The notes beneath the pieces were generated by a model that was given only the letters and a program-made list of their open reading frames with translations, was not told the DNA's origin and made no database searches. DNA of 64,000 nt from CAWAND01 sp963783335 (GTDB taxonomy: Bacteria > Chloroflexota > Anaerolineae > Anaerolineales > E44-bin32): positions 868,001 to 932,000 of the forward strand of contig CAWAND010000010.1 in assembly GCA_963783335.1 (NCBI GenBank), read 5' to 3'. Both the position numbers and the translations under genes were made by a program. Position 1 is the first letter of the stretch, and the number at the start of each line of letters is the position of its first letter. Below are positions 34,233 through 42,283 of the stretch, one piece after another.

Positions 34233-34546
34233 ACTGAGAGAGGCTCCCTGAAGCCCAGAGACGATCTCAGGGGAAGGTCGAAGAAAACAAACTGAAGTTG
34301 GCGAGCGGTTCATCTCATGCAGAAGAACCGGAGGCTGGCGGAAAGGCCCTCGGGCCAGGGAAACCAGCGAGCGAGCGGCAAGGGCCTTCGGGCACCGGCC
34401 GATCGGGGGCCAGCGTAGGCGGCTTCAGTTCCTGGAACTGAAGCAAGTAATCGACCGGAAACTGGGAACGGATGTAAGTTACTCGGGGTCTCTCTCACCC
34501 CTTTTAAGAGACTGGCCGAGCCGAACAGGCTCGGCCTTTTTGTTTT
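34233..34546 (+). ncRNA. Structured non-coding RNA of unknown family, own promoter and terminator
   Basis: The 421 bases between 34138 and 34560 hold no credible protein. The predicted transcript of about 310 bases is closed by a long-range helix: 34235-34247 (starting TGAGAGAG) pairs with 34485-34497 (ending CTCTCTCA), 13 pairs including two G-U. Inside are a perfect nine-base hairpin GCTTCAGTT-CCTGG-AACTGAAGC (34422-34444) and two GGCC-type hairpins with TTCG or short loops (about 34345-34400). A strong terminator ends it. It lacks the conserved cores of tmRNA, RNase P RNA and SRP RNA. A closed-end, long hairpin shape recalls 6S RNA, but it is longer than typical 6S; identity open. Confidence 0.6.
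34514..34546 (+). terminator. Strong rho-independent terminator
   Basis: GGCCGAGCC-GAACA-GGCTCGGCC (34514-34536) followed by TTTTTGTTTT is a textbook intrinsic terminator and ends the structured RNA. The hpt gene ends 14 bases further on the opposite strand. Confidence 0.92.
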
Positions 34547-34559
34547 CGAGGATGTGCGC

Positions 34560-35138
34560 TCAGGCGCCAGGTGGTTGATCTTCTGGTGCGAGCTGGGCGA
34601 TGTATGGGAGCTGCCGATAGCGGCCCTGATACTGGAGCCCGTAGCCGACAAGGAAGTCCTCTGGCGCCTGGAAGCCAGTGTATGCCAGAGGGACTCGGAT
34701 CAGACGTCGATCGGGGCGTTCGAGAAGGGCGGCGATCTTGATTGATGCCGGCTGGCGCGGCACGAGTGCGCCCATCAAGTGGTGTACTGTCAATCCTGTG
34801 TCGACAATGTCTTCGACGAGCAGAACCGGGCGGCCGCGGATGTCGGCTTCAATGTCCCGCTGGATGCGCACCTCGCCCCCGGTTTCCTCCGGCGGACCGA
34901 AGCGGGTGATGGCCATCAGATCCAACTCAACCGGGATGGAAAGGGATCGGACCAGATCGGCGAGGAAGAAGATCACGCCGGGGAGGATGCCGACCATCAC
35001 CAGGTCTCCGTCTGGGTAGTCGCCGGAGATTGCCGCGGCCAGGCGCGAGACACCGCTGCGGATCTGATCCGTATCGAAGACGATCGGGCCGACCTCGATG
35101 CCATCGACCGATGGCTGTGCGTTAGGCGTTGGGGGCAC
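34560..35138 (-). CDS. hpt: Hypoxanthine-guanine phosphoribosyltransferase
   Basis: 192 residues from a GTG start that lies inside the 3' end of the upstream gene (17-base overlap). It carries the type I PRTase PRPP loop RPVLLVEDIVDTGLTVHHL (about 103-121), the PPi loop region VGILPGVIFFLADLVR (about 48-63), and a C-terminal DFLVGYGLQYQGRYRQLPYI. It salvages hypoxanthine and guanine to IMP and GMP. No ribosome-binding site is visible, so translation is probably coupled to the gene before it. Confidence 0.9.
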   Translation of the reverse strand: MPPTPNAQPSVDGIEVGPIVFDTDQIRSGVSRLAAAISGDYPDGDLVMVGILPGVIFFLADLVRSLSIPVELDLMAITRFGPPEETGGEVRIQRDIEADIRGRPVLLVEDIVDTGLTVHHLMGALVPRQPASIKIAALLERPDRRLIRVPLAYTGFQAPEDFLVGYGLQYQGRYRQLPYIAQLAPEDQPPGA

Positions 35139-35523
35139 CGATTAGCCGCGGCAGGCGATCCTGGAGGTCATACTTATATAGGAGGCTGCGCATCTGTCGA
35201 CGATTTAGCAACCTCAGTTCGACCTGAGGATACAGTTCGTTCAGGCGCCGGATCTTGTGGTGTTTGCGGGTCAGTGTCGATTGGCGGCGAGTGGTCAGCT
35301 CCACGTAGAGATCGAACGGAGGCAGATAGAAATCCGGCGTCAAGGCCTCCGCAATGGCTCCCTCGGGTCCGTAGGCCAACGGAAAGGTCGTCGGCTCGTA
35401 GCACCAGGGGATGCGGTAGAAATCCAGCAGCCGGGCGAATTCGGCTTCAATCGGATGGGCGAAGTCTTTTGGGGGGTTGGGGTTGGGTACCGGTTCCACA
35501 ATGGTTGGGGATGATACCCCCAC
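35122..35523 (-). CDS. Small protein with a possible PD-(D/E)XK nuclease-like fold
   Basis: 133 residues, GTG start. The order is helix (HPIEAEFARLLDFYRIPWCY), strand, TPDFYLPPFDLYVELTTRRQ (about 66-85), then a Lys/Arg-rich helix KHHKIRRLNELYPQVELRLL. An early Glu, the acidic D-F and the E-L-T pattern, then a strand, resemble the D-xn-E-x-K/T core of PD-(D/E)XK proteins, but the usual catalytic Lys is not clear. It overlaps hpt by 17 bases. A TTGTGAGAGATTTCACAA palindrome lies about 54 bases upstream. Confidence 0.6.
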   Translation of the reverse strand: MGVSSPTIVEPVPNPNPPKDFAHPIEAEFARLLDFYRIPWCYEPTTFPLAYGPEGAIAEALTPDFYLPPFDLYVELTTRRQSTLTRKHHKIRRLNELYPQVELRLLNRRQMRSLLYKYDLQDRLPRLIGAPNA

Positions 35524-35576
35524 CCGCGCCGCCTGTCAAATCAATGCCCGCCAGATATGGCGCTCCACCCCGCTGT

Positions 35577-35594
35577 TTGTGAGAGATTTCACAA
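35577..35594. promoter_or_regulatory. Rex/CRP-FNR-type palindrome TTGTGAGAGATTTCACAA
   Basis: The 18 bases are identical to the site at 54191-54208. Both arms are perfect. It is upstream of the nuclease-like/hpt pair and just after the stop of the DUF1684 gene on the same strand. Confidence 0.5.
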
Positions 35595-35612
35595 TAGCGT
35601 CCCGGCAGGTGC

Positions 35613-36128
35613 TCAACCCTCCGGGTCGTGGAAGACCTTCTCGCCGGCGCGGATCGGCACCTGGATCCTGTTCTCGGCGGGCGTGATCGGGCATGACCAG
35701 GCATCGTTGTATGCGCAGTAGGGATTGTAGGCATAGTTGAAATCCACCTGGAAGCGATCGCCTCCCAACGGCTCCGGTTCGAGGTAGCGCCCGGCGCCGT
35801 AGGTCTCATCTCCCCGCAGCGAGTCTACAAAGGGGAGAAAGTAGCCGTGCTGGTTGTGGTACACGGTCAGCTCAGCGGTCTGTCCGTCGACCTCAATCGC
35901 GAAACGGCCATAGCGCTCATAGGTTTGGACGTCGCCGGTGGTGGTTTGCATCTGGATCGTCTGCTGTTCATCGAATGGAGACACCTCGACTTCCAGATCC
36001 AAGCCAGGGTTCTCAGGGAAATAGCGCAGACCGTCGAAGTCAGCCTGCTGTTGTGGGGAAAGCGGGCTTTGCGGGCTCTGTCTGAAGAAATCGTCCTTTT
36101 GTTTCCGGAAATCGTCCAAATCGGACAT
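35613..36128 (-). CDS. DUF1684-family protein
   Basis: 171 residues; AAGGAG stands seven bases before the ATG. The C-terminal signature FQVDFNYAYNPYCAYND followed by CPITPAENRIQVPIRAGEK is diagnostic of DUF1684, whose function is unknown. It starts with a charged N-terminal helix and has no signal peptide. It lies 12 bases after the DsbA-like gene on the same strand and is probably co-transcribed. Confidence 0.88.
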   Translation of the reverse strand: MSDLDDFRKQKDDFFRQSPQSPLSPQQQADFDGLRYFPENPGLDLEVEVSPFDEQQTIQMQTTTGDVQTYERYGRFAIEVDGQTAELTVYHNQHGYFLPFVDSLRGDETYGAGRYLEPEPLGGDRFQVDFNYAYNPYCAYNDAWSCPITPAENRIQVPIRAGEKVFHDPEG

Positions 36129-36140
36129 GGATAAGGCTCC

Positions 36141-36797
36141 TTATCGCGTGGGCTGCAGGATGGTGTCGATCCGCTGCTGCAATTGGTCGTAGGACGGCGG
36201 GCCGACAAGCGGTTCACCGTTGACTAGGAAGGACGGTGTGGCGTGGAACCCATGCTGGAAGCCCTCCTGCGTCTCCGCCTGGACCAGGCCGGCATAGCGG
36301 TTGCTGTTGAGGCAGGATGTGAAGGCAACGACATCCAGTCCGAGCCGCCGGGCGAGATCCGGCATCTGGGAGGGCTGGGTGGGCGACATTTCAAAGAGCA
36401 GATCGTGGAAAGGCCAAAACGCGCCCTGATCGGCGGCACACTCGGAAGCCTCTGCCAGCTTGGGGGATGCGGGGGTGATGATCGGCAGGTGGCGGAAGAC
36501 CAGGCGAACCTGGCTCGGGTAGGTCTTTTGAATGCGCTGGAGGATGCCTGAGTTGAAATAGGCCTTGCAGGTCGGGCAGTCAAAATCACCGTATTCGATG
36601 ATCGTGACCCTGGCTGTCTCCGGGCCGCGGCTGTGCTGCTCGGCAATGCGCGCCGCGGACACGGCCGGCGCACTCGATCGTTGCGTCCACCACTGCCAGC
36701 CGAACAGCCCTCCAGATACTGCGATCAGGGCGATCAGGACCCCGAGCCAACTTGGGCGCAACCTTCCGGATCTGGATTTTGAAGATCGCTTGCTCAT
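36141..36797 (-). CDS. Membrane-anchored DsbA-like thioredoxin-fold protein
   Basis: 218 residues from the ATG at 36797 (MSKRSSKSRSG), which has AAGGA upstream. One N-terminal helix (about 18-36) anchors or exports it. The thioredoxin-fold domain has the redox motif DFDCPTCKAYF (C-P-T-C, about 85-88), an inserted helical domain, and the cis-Pro loop GFHATPSFLVNGEPLVG. It is likely an extracytoplasmic thiol oxidoreductase; the C-P-T-C centre is shared by several DsbA-like groups. Confidence 0.87.
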   Translation of the reverse strand: MSKRSSKSRSGRLRPSWLGVLIALIAVSGGLFGWQWWTQRSSAPAVSAARIAEQHSRGPETARVTIIEYGDFDCPTCKAYFNSGILQRIQKTYPSQVRLVFRHLPIITPASPKLAEASECAADQGAFWPFHDLLFEMSPTQPSQMPDLARRLGLDVVAFTSCLNSNRYAGLVQAETQEGFQHGFHATPSFLVNGEPLVGPPSYDQLQQRIDTILQPTR

Positions 36798-36880
36798 GGC
36801 ATCCTTCTTGGCCGGCGGGTTGCCAACAAGACCCTGCAAGGATTATCTCAGATGAGCCGTCGCTCCGAGATACATGGGAA

Positions 36881-36914
36881 GGCCAAGGCCGCTGCACTCG
36901 CAGCGGCCTTGGCC
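36881..36914 (-). terminator. Terminator-like hairpin after the DoxX gene
   Basis: A perfect 15-base stem (GGCCAAGGCCGCTGC and its complement) with the loop ACTC. On the minus strand it follows the DoxX stop and is followed by TTCCC, a weak T-tract. Confidence 0.65.
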
Positions 36915-36929
36915 AAGAACGCCTGAGAG

Positions 36930-37439
36930 TCAGGCGGTATGGCGCTGCCCGGTCCCGACAGCTGTGCTGGCCAGTACCAGGCTGTCAACCAGCAGGCCGA
37001 GCAGCAACGCGACCAGGAACAGGGCTGTCGAACTCCATCCGAAGAGCGATTGGGGATCTAGTGCGTAGGCACCAGGTCCGCTCAGACCGATGGCGATCAT
37101 CCCGCCCAGCATGGCCAAGGCAAACTCGATGCCGCCGTTCTTGTTGAAGAATCCATTCTTCCAGTGGACCTTGACGATGGCCATCACCATCACCGATGCC
37201 AGCCCGGCCGCGGCCAGGGGCGTGAGAAGGCCAATGCCAAGCATCAAGCCTCCGACGAATTCCATCAAGGCATGCAGCCAGGCCCAGACCCGCGCCGGCC
37301 GCACCCCCATCTGTGACAGAATGCCGGTCCAACCCTCGATCCCTGGGCCGCCAAACCAACCGAACAGTTTCTGCGCGCCGTGTGCGGTCAGTGTCAACCC
37401 AACCACCAGGCGCAAGATGAGCAATCCAAGGTCATTCAT
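36930..37439 (-). CDS. DoxX-family membrane protein
   Basis: 169 residues from the ATG at 37439 (MNDLGLLILRLVVG), with four helices. GLTLTAHGAQKLFGWFGGPG (about 15-34) is the typical DoxX N-terminus, and MEFVGGLMLGIGLLTPLAA the second helix. The 24 codons upstream to 37511 are polar and contain the operator-like repeats, so they are left out. DoxX proteins are often linked to redox or thiol homeostasis. Confidence 0.85.
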   Translation of the reverse strand: MNDLGLLILRLVVGLTLTAHGAQKLFGWFGGPGIEGWTGILSQMGVRPARVWAWLHALMEFVGGLMLGIGLLTPLAAAGLASVMVMAIVKVHWKNGFFNKNGGIEFALAMLGGMIAIGLSGPGAYALDPQSLFGWSSTALFLVALLLGLLVDSLVLASTAVGTGQRHTA

Positions 37440-37478
37440 AAGCAGCTCTACCACCTTTGCTACTACGGTCTCAATGAA

Positions 37479-37518
37479 GGTACGCACTTGAGCGTACCGA
37501 TTGCTATACAAAATATAG
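37479..37518 (-). promoter_or_regulatory. Operator-like inverted repeats upstream of doxX
   Basis: GGTACGC-ACTTGA-GCGTACC (37479-37498) has perfect seven-base arms, and CTATA-CAAAA-TATAG (37504-37518) follows; the latter overlaps A/T-rich hexamers suitable as a -10. A third imperfect repeat, GTTAACT-TAG-AGTTAGC, lies near 37529-37545. No known consensus was matched. Confidence 0.4.
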
Positions 37519-37666
37519 TCTTCGGGCGTTAACTTAGAGTTAGCACTGCCCGGTGGTTCGACGTTAATCTTCCTCTTGCGTGCCTGAACTATGATGAACG
37601 TGACCTTTTCCTGACCCCTCTTATTAAGTGGGGTCCATCATGAAGAAAAGAGTGAGGTGACATCAC

Positions 37667-39559
37667 ATGTCGAAGATTATCGGAATTGACCTGGGGACCA
37701 CGAACAGCGTTGTGGCCGTCATGGAAGGTGGCGACCCAACGGTGATCCCGACCGCCGAAGGTGGACGGCTGGTGCCGTCCGTTGTGGCATTCAATAAGAA
37801 CGGTGAGCGTATGGTCGGTCAGACGGCCAAGCGCCAAGCGGTGGTGAACTCAGACAACACCGTCTATTCCATCAAGCAATTCATCGGACGTCGTTTTGAC
37901 GAAGTTGAAGAAGAACGCAAGATGGTCTCCTATGAAGCCATCGAGGGGCCGAGCGGCGACGTGCTGGTCAAGGTGCCAGCCACGGGCAAAGAGTACACGC
38001 CGCAGGAGATATCGGCCATGATCCTGGCCAAGATCAAGCAGGATGCCGAATCCTATCTGGGCGAGCCCGTGAACCAGGCAGTGATCACGGTTCCCGCTTA
38101 CTTCAACGACTCACAGCGCCAGGCCACCAAGGATGCCGGCAAGATCGCCGGGCTGGAGGTCATGCGCATTATCAATGAGCCGACGGCGGCCGCGCTGGCC
38201 TACGGACTGGACAAGAAGGAAAACGAAGTCATCTTGGTCTTTGACTTGGGCGGTGGGACGTTCGACGTCAGCCTGCTCGAGGTCGGAGACGGCGTGATCG
38301 AAGTCAAGGCGACCAATGGTGACACACACCTGGGTGGCGACGACTGGGATCAGCGCATCGTCAACTATGTGGCCGAAGAATACAAGAAGGATCAGGGAAT
38401 CGATCTCCGGGGTGACAAGCAAGCCCTTCAGCGGCTGCGGGAAGCCGCCGAGAAGGCCAAGATCGAGCTGTCGACGGTGACCGAGACCGAGCTCAATCTT
38501 CCCTTCATTACCGCCGACGCCTCCGGCCCGAAACATCTTCAAATGAAGATTTCCCGGGCCAAACTGGAACAGCTGACAGAGGACCTCGTCTCCCGCTGCC
38601 GAGTGCCGTTTGAATCGGTTCTCAAAGACGCCAAGACCCAGGCGCAAGAACTCAACGAAGTCGTGCTGGTCGGCGGCGCCACGCGCATGCCGATGATCCA
38701 GGACTTGGTGCGTGAGCTTACCGGCAAGGATCCGCACAAGGGCGTCAACCCGGATGAGGTAGTGGCAGTGGGGGCCGCCATTCAGGGTGGCGTGCTTGGC
38801 GGTGAGGTCAAAGATGTCCTGTTGCTGGACGTCACTCCCTTGTCCCTCGGCGTCGAAACGCTGGGCGGGGTGATGACCACGCTGATCGAGCGCAACACGA
38901 CCATACCCGTGAAGAAGTCAGAGATCTTCTCTACGGCTGAGGACAACCAGACGGCCGTTGATATCCACGTTCTCCAGGGTGAACGGCCCATGGCCACCGA
39001 CAATATGACTCTGGGCCGATTCCGCTTGGAGGGCATTCCCTCCGCACCGCGCGGCGTCCCGCAAATCGAGGTCACTTTTGACATCGATGCCAACGGGATC
39101 ATCAACGTTTCGGCCAAGGACAAAGCAACCGGGAGCGAGCAGAAGGTGACGATCACGGCCTCGACCAACTTGGACGAATCCGATATCGACCGGATGGTCC
39201 AGGAGGCCAAGAAGCACCAGGCCGAGGATGAGAAGCGGCGCGAGCTGATCGACGCTCGCAATGCTGCCGACACCATCGCCTATCAGGCGGAGAAGACGCT
39301 CAACGAATTGGGCGACAAAGTGCCAGCCGACGACCGTCAGAAGATCGAATCGCAGATCGCTGAGCTGCGCGAAGCGATCAAGGGCGAGGATCTGAGCCAG
39401 ATCAAGAGCCTGACCGAGCAGGTCCAGCAGGCGAGTTACGCGCTTGGCCAACAGATGCAGGCCGAGCAGGCCGGCGGGGCCGGCCCGTCAAACGGCGGCG
39501 CCAGTGGGCCTGGTGAGGCCGAAGGCGATGTCGTCGAGGGCGAATTCCGAGAGGCATGA
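37667..39559 (+). CDS. dnaK: Molecular chaperone DnaK (Hsp70)
   Basis: 630 residues with the complete Hsp70 layout: IGIDLGTTNSVVAVMEGG (about 4-21), KRQAVVNSDNTVYSIKQFIG, the ATPase loops PAYFNDSQRQATKDAGKIAG, RIINEPTAAALAYG and VFDLGGGTFDVSLLE, then VGGATRMPMIQ, linker DVLLLDVTPLSLGVETLGG (about 385-403), the substrate domain and a helical lid ending in a Gly/Glu tail. No CIRCE-type HrcA box is visible and grpE/dnaJ are not adjacent. Confidence 0.97.
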   Translation: MSKIIGIDLGTTNSVVAVMEGGDPTVIPTAEGGRLVPSVVAFNKNGERMVGQTAKRQAVVNSDNTVYSIKQFIGRRFDEVEEERKMVSYEAIEGPSGDVLVKVPATGKEYTPQEISAMILAKIKQDAESYLGEPVNQAVITVPAYFNDSQRQATKDAGKIAGLEVMRIINEPTAAALAYGLDKKENEVILVFDLGGGTFDVSLLEVGDGVIEVKATNGDTHLGGDDWDQRIVNYVAEEYKKDQGIDLRGDKQALQRLREAAEKAKIELSTVTETELNLPFITADASGPKHLQMKISRAKLEQLTEDLVSRCRVPFESVLKDAKTQAQELNEVVLVGGATRMPMIQDLVRELTGKDPHKGVNPDEVVAVGAAIQGGVLGGEVKDVLLLDVTPLSLGVETLGGVMTTLIERNTTIPVKKSEIFSTAEDNQTAVDIHVLQGERPMATDNMTLGRFRLEGIPSAPRGVPQIEVTFDIDANGIINVSAKDKATGSEQKVTITASTNLDESDIDRMVQEAKKHQAEDEKRRELIDARNAADTIAYQAEKTLNELGDKVPADDRQKIESQIAELREAIKGEDLSQIKSLTEQVQQASYALGQQMQAEQAGGAGPSNGGASGPGEAEGDVVEGEFREA

Positions 39560-39586
39560 TCGCCCGAAACGTAGAGTAAATCCTGG

Positions 39587-39618
39587 CCGGGACCCGGAGC
39601 AGCAACATCGGGTCCCGG
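39587..39618 (+). terminator. Terminator of dnaK
   Basis: CCGGGACCCG pairs with CGGGTCCCGG (ten bases, loop of 12), followed by TCTTCGCTTT. It lies 28 bases after the dnaK stop. Confidence 0.7.
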
Positions 39619-39689
39619 TCTTCGCTTTATGGGGCCCAGGTGGGCGAAGGTATAATTCGCTGACAGCCCGTCCTCAGGAGGCGACCCCC

Positions 39690-40157
39690 ATGCCTGCACC
39701 CTCTCCACGCCTGCTCGAAACCGAAGACCTCGAAGGCCTAATCGAACAGGCGTTGATGGCCTATGAGCCTGTTCGGAGCAGCCATGTGCCGATCCGCATG
39801 GATGTGGATCATTCCGGCAACGTCCAACTTCAGGGATGGGTCCGGTCGCGCGTGATCAAAGACTCGATCGGGAACATCGTACGGGGTGTTCCGGGAGTCG
39901 CCGCCTTGGATCTGCCCCTGGTGGTCGATGCAGAACTTGAGATCAGGGTCGCCCGGGCCCTGGCGACATCGCCTGCGACGGAAAGCCTGGCACCGGGAAG
40001 CGTCCTCTTGAGGGCATATTTCGGCACCATGCGTCTCATCGGCAGCGTCCCCACGCAGCCTCTCAAGGACAGCGTGGCGCAGGTGGCGGCAGAGGTGGAC
40101 GGCGTGCGGCGGGTTGAAAACGAGCTGAAGGTTGTGCAAGGCGTTGGGAAAAAGTAG
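39690..40157 (+). CDS. BON-domain protein
   Basis: 155 residues from the ATG at 39690, preceded by AGGAGG and by TATAAT at 39651-39656. Two BON-like modules can be read: a first at about 35-75 (VDHSGNVQLQGWVRSRVIKD, then GVPGVAALDLPL) and a second at about 105-150 (LRAYFGTMRLIGSVPTQPLK, then VDGVRRVENELKVV). The G-x-V/I-x-L-x-G-x-V pattern is shared. It lacks a signal peptide, so it may act in the cytoplasm. Function unknown. Confidence 0.72.
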   Translation: MPAPSPRLLETEDLEGLIEQALMAYEPVRSSHVPIRMDVDHSGNVQLQGWVRSRVIKDSIGNIVRGVPGVAALDLPLVVDAELEIRVARALATSPATESLAPGSVLLRAYFGTMRLIGSVPTQPLKDSVAQVAAEVDGVRRVENELKVVQGVGKK

Positions 40158-40296
40158 GCCAACGATAGGGGAGGCTTCTTGTCACTGCCTATGGCGCGTC
40201 CTATAATCAAAGAGCCAGACTAAGTATCGCACCGTGCCCCTCACTCCCCTCGACTCGCTCGTCGTTTGACCCAAGCCTGGTAGGAGGCAAGTCAGC

Positions 40297-41241
40297 GTGA
40301 CCCTTCCGAAGTATGCATATTTCCAGGGGAAGATCGTCCCGTACGATCAGGCGAAGGTGGGCATTATGACCCATGCCTTGAACTATGGGACGGGCGCATT
40401 TGGCGGGGTGCGCGGGTACTGGAACAGCGAGGAAAAGCAGCTGTTCGTATTCCGCCCCATTGACCATTTCAAACGTTTGCGGGAGTCAGCCCAGCTTCTC
40501 AGATGCAAAGTCGAGCTATCGGCGGAAGAACTGCGTGACATCGCGCTCAAGCTGCTTCGAGCGGAAGGTTATCGCGAAGATTGCTACCTCCGCCCCCTCG
40601 TGTACAAGGCGGACGAGATCATCGGCGTGCGGCTGCATGATTTGACCGATGAAGTCGCCATGTTCGCTGTGCCTTTTAGCCGCTACGTCGAGCGCGACCA
40701 GGGCGCGCATGTCACCGTTTCATCCTGGCGGCGAATCGACGACAACATGATCCCCGCTCGAGGCAAGATCACCGGCGCCTATGTCAATTCGGCGCTGATC
40801 AAGTCCGATGCGGTTCAGGCCGGCTTCGATGAAGCGTTGGTCTTGAACCGGGACGGACATCTCTCCGAAGGAAGCGCCGAAAACCTGTTCATGCTGCGCC
40901 GCGGCAAACTGATCACGCCTCCGGTGACCGACAATATTCTGGAGGGCATCACGCGCTGGACGATCATGACGCTGGCCAAGAAGGAGTTGGGGGTTGAAGT
41001 CGTCGAGCGGTCGATAGACCGAACCGAGATCTTCCTGGCGGACGAGCTGTTCATGACCGGAACGGCGGCTCAAGTAACAGCCATCACTCAGGTCGATCAC
41101 CGCCCGGTTGGAGGCGGCGAAATGGGCCCCTTGACCACCAAACTAAGGCAGCTGTATGACGATGTCGTGCGCGGACGAATGGCTGCCTACCGTGAATGGA
41201 ACGCTCCGGTCTTCGTGGACCAACCGGCGGCGGTGAACTAG
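40297..41241 (+). CDS. ilvE: Branched-chain amino acid aminotransferase
   Basis: 314 residues from a GTG with AGGAGG ten bases upstream. It is a fold-type IV PLP enzyme: VGIMTHALNYGTGAFGGVRGYWN near the N-terminus, RLRESAQLL, the PLP lysine in ARGKITGAYVNSALIKSDA (about Lys 155), the Glu in SEGSAENLFMLRRGKLITPP, and FMTGTAAQVTAITQVDHRPVG. It transfers amino groups to and from Leu, Ile and Val. A TATAAT lies at about 40201-40206. Confidence 0.93.
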   Translation: MTLPKYAYFQGKIVPYDQAKVGIMTHALNYGTGAFGGVRGYWNSEEKQLFVFRPIDHFKRLRESAQLLRCKVELSAEELRDIALKLLRAEGYREDCYLRPLVYKADEIIGVRLHDLTDEVAMFAVPFSRYVERDQGAHVTVSSWRRIDDNMIPARGKITGAYVNSALIKSDAVQAGFDEALVLNRDGHLSEGSAENLFMLRRGKLITPPVTDNILEGITRWTIMTLAKKELGVEVVERSIDRTEIFLADELFMTGTAAQVTAITQVDHRPVGGGEMGPLTTKLRQLYDDVVRGRMAAYREWNAPVFVDQPAAVN

Positions 41242-41266
41242 TGCGTTTCTGGGTCTGATCGCGTCT

Positions 41267-41294
41267 CGGGGTGCCGTCCGTTGGCGGCACCCCG
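41267..41294 (+). terminator. Terminator of ilvE
   Basis: CGGGGTGCCG and CGGCACCCCG form a ten-base stem with an eight-base loop, followed by TTCTCATCCT. The next start codon is only 14 bases on. Confidence 0.6.
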
Positions 41295-41307
41295 TTCTCA
41301 TCCTGAC

Positions 41308-42213
41308 ATGGATTTCACACCTCGTCGAAGCCTGGGCACCCTGATTGGAGCGGCATTCCTGCTCGTGTTGTTGGCGGCCGCCGTGGGGGGGCTGAGCCAG
41401 TTGAACGTCTCTCCGGTCACACCCCTGATCATCCTGTGGGTTCTCCTGCCTCTCATCTCCCTGCCCTTGATGGTGGTCGTCGGGTACCGCCTGTACGGTC
41501 TTTGGACCGCCGTCTACCGAATCGACCGGGAAGGGTTCTACCTGCGCTGGGGTCTGGCGCACGAGCAAATCCCCTTGGGACAAATCGAATCGGTGAGGCT
41601 GCTGGGCGATGCGGAAGCCGCCCCCCGGCCGGCGTTGGGGTGGTGGTGGCCGGGTTGCGTGGTGGCGATGGCGGAAGCCGAGCATCAGCCGGCGATGGAG
41701 ATCTTCGCCGGCAATGGACTCGGCGAGGGCGTGCTGCTCGTCTCGAGTCATTCCCAATTGCTGATCGCGCCGGCCGACCCGCAGGGATTTGTGAAATATT
41801 TCACAGAGGCCACGCGTCTGGGCTCGCTTCAGCCGATCGCCGCGCATTCGGAACGCCCGGCGTTCGTATTCACGGATGTATGGGCGGACCGGTGGGCACG
41901 GACGCTCATACTCGTCGGCGCAGCGCTGCCGCTGGCGCTGTTGGCTTTTGTCGGCTGGCGGGCACCCGGGTTGCCCAGCACCGTCCCGTTTGGATTTGAC
42001 GCGTTTGGAAATCCGGCCGCACCGGCGCCACCGGGGCGGTTGCTGCTGTTGCCCTTCATGGCTGGCGTGCTGTGGCTGGTCGACTTGAGCTTGGGGGCCT
42101 GGCTGTACCGAGGCGAGGATGATCGACGGCTCGCCTATACAGTGTGGACCATCGCCTTGGCCGCTGGGGTGCTCCTCTGGGGCGCCGTCCTCCACCTCAT
42201 GTCCAACGCCTAG
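41308..42213 (+). CDS. Membrane protein with PH-like (bPH) domain
   Basis: 301 residues from the ATG at 41308. Two N-terminal helices, a soluble segment YRIDREGFYLRWGLAHEQIPLGQIESV (about 70-96) typical of bacterial PH-like domains, then two C-terminal helices. WWWPGCVVAMAEAEHQPAMEIF continues the domain. No ribosome-binding site is seen, and a terminator hairpin precedes closely, so the start is uncertain. A TTGTGA-N6-TCACAG sequence occurs inside the gene (41789-41806). Confidence 0.65.
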   Translation: MDFTPRRSLGTLIGAAFLLVLLAAAVGGLSQLNVSPVTPLIILWVLLPLISLPLMVVVGYRLYGLWTAVYRIDREGFYLRWGLAHEQIPLGQIESVRLLGDAEAAPRPALGWWWPGCVVAMAEAEHQPAMEIFAGNGLGEGVLLVSSHSQLLIAPADPQGFVKYFTEATRLGSLQPIAAHSERPAFVFTDVWADRWARTLILVGAALPLALLAFVGWRAPGLPSTVPFGFDAFGNPAAPAPPGRLLLLPFMAGVLWLVDLSLGAWLYRGEDDRRLAYTVWTIALAAGVLLWGAVLHLMSNA

Positions 42214-42241
42214 GCATGGTTTCTCCACCGTTCAGGCCACG

Positions 42242-42272
42242 TTTTCCACAGCCTACGCGTGAGTTATCCACA
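42242..42272 (+). promoter_or_regulatory. Pair of DnaA-box-like sequences
   Basis: TTATCCACA (42264-42272) is a perfect DnaA box; TTTTCCACA (42242-42250) is one mismatch off, in the same orientation, 22 bases away. Both lie in the 70-base gap before the DUF92 gene. Two boxes and no dnaA/dnaN neighbour do not make an origin, but they could regulate the gene. Confidence 0.35.
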
Positions 42273-42283
42273 GGTTGCAGGCG

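Noticed and set aside
37479..37666. CIRCE or HAIR heat-shock operator for dnaK
   Set aside because: A single TTAGCACT half occurs near 37540, but the second half (GAGTGCTAA) is missing. No CTTGAGT-N7-ACTCAAG was found.
41789..41806. TTGTGAAATATTTCACAG as a sixth Rex/CRP-type operator
   Set aside because: It is inside a coding region, where it encodes F-V-K-Y-F-T, and one arm is imperfect. It may be chance, so it is not counted among the intergenic sites.
42242..42283. Chromosome origin
   Set aside because: Only two DnaA-like boxes, no A/T-rich unwinding region, and no dnaA, dnaN, gidA or rpmH nearby.
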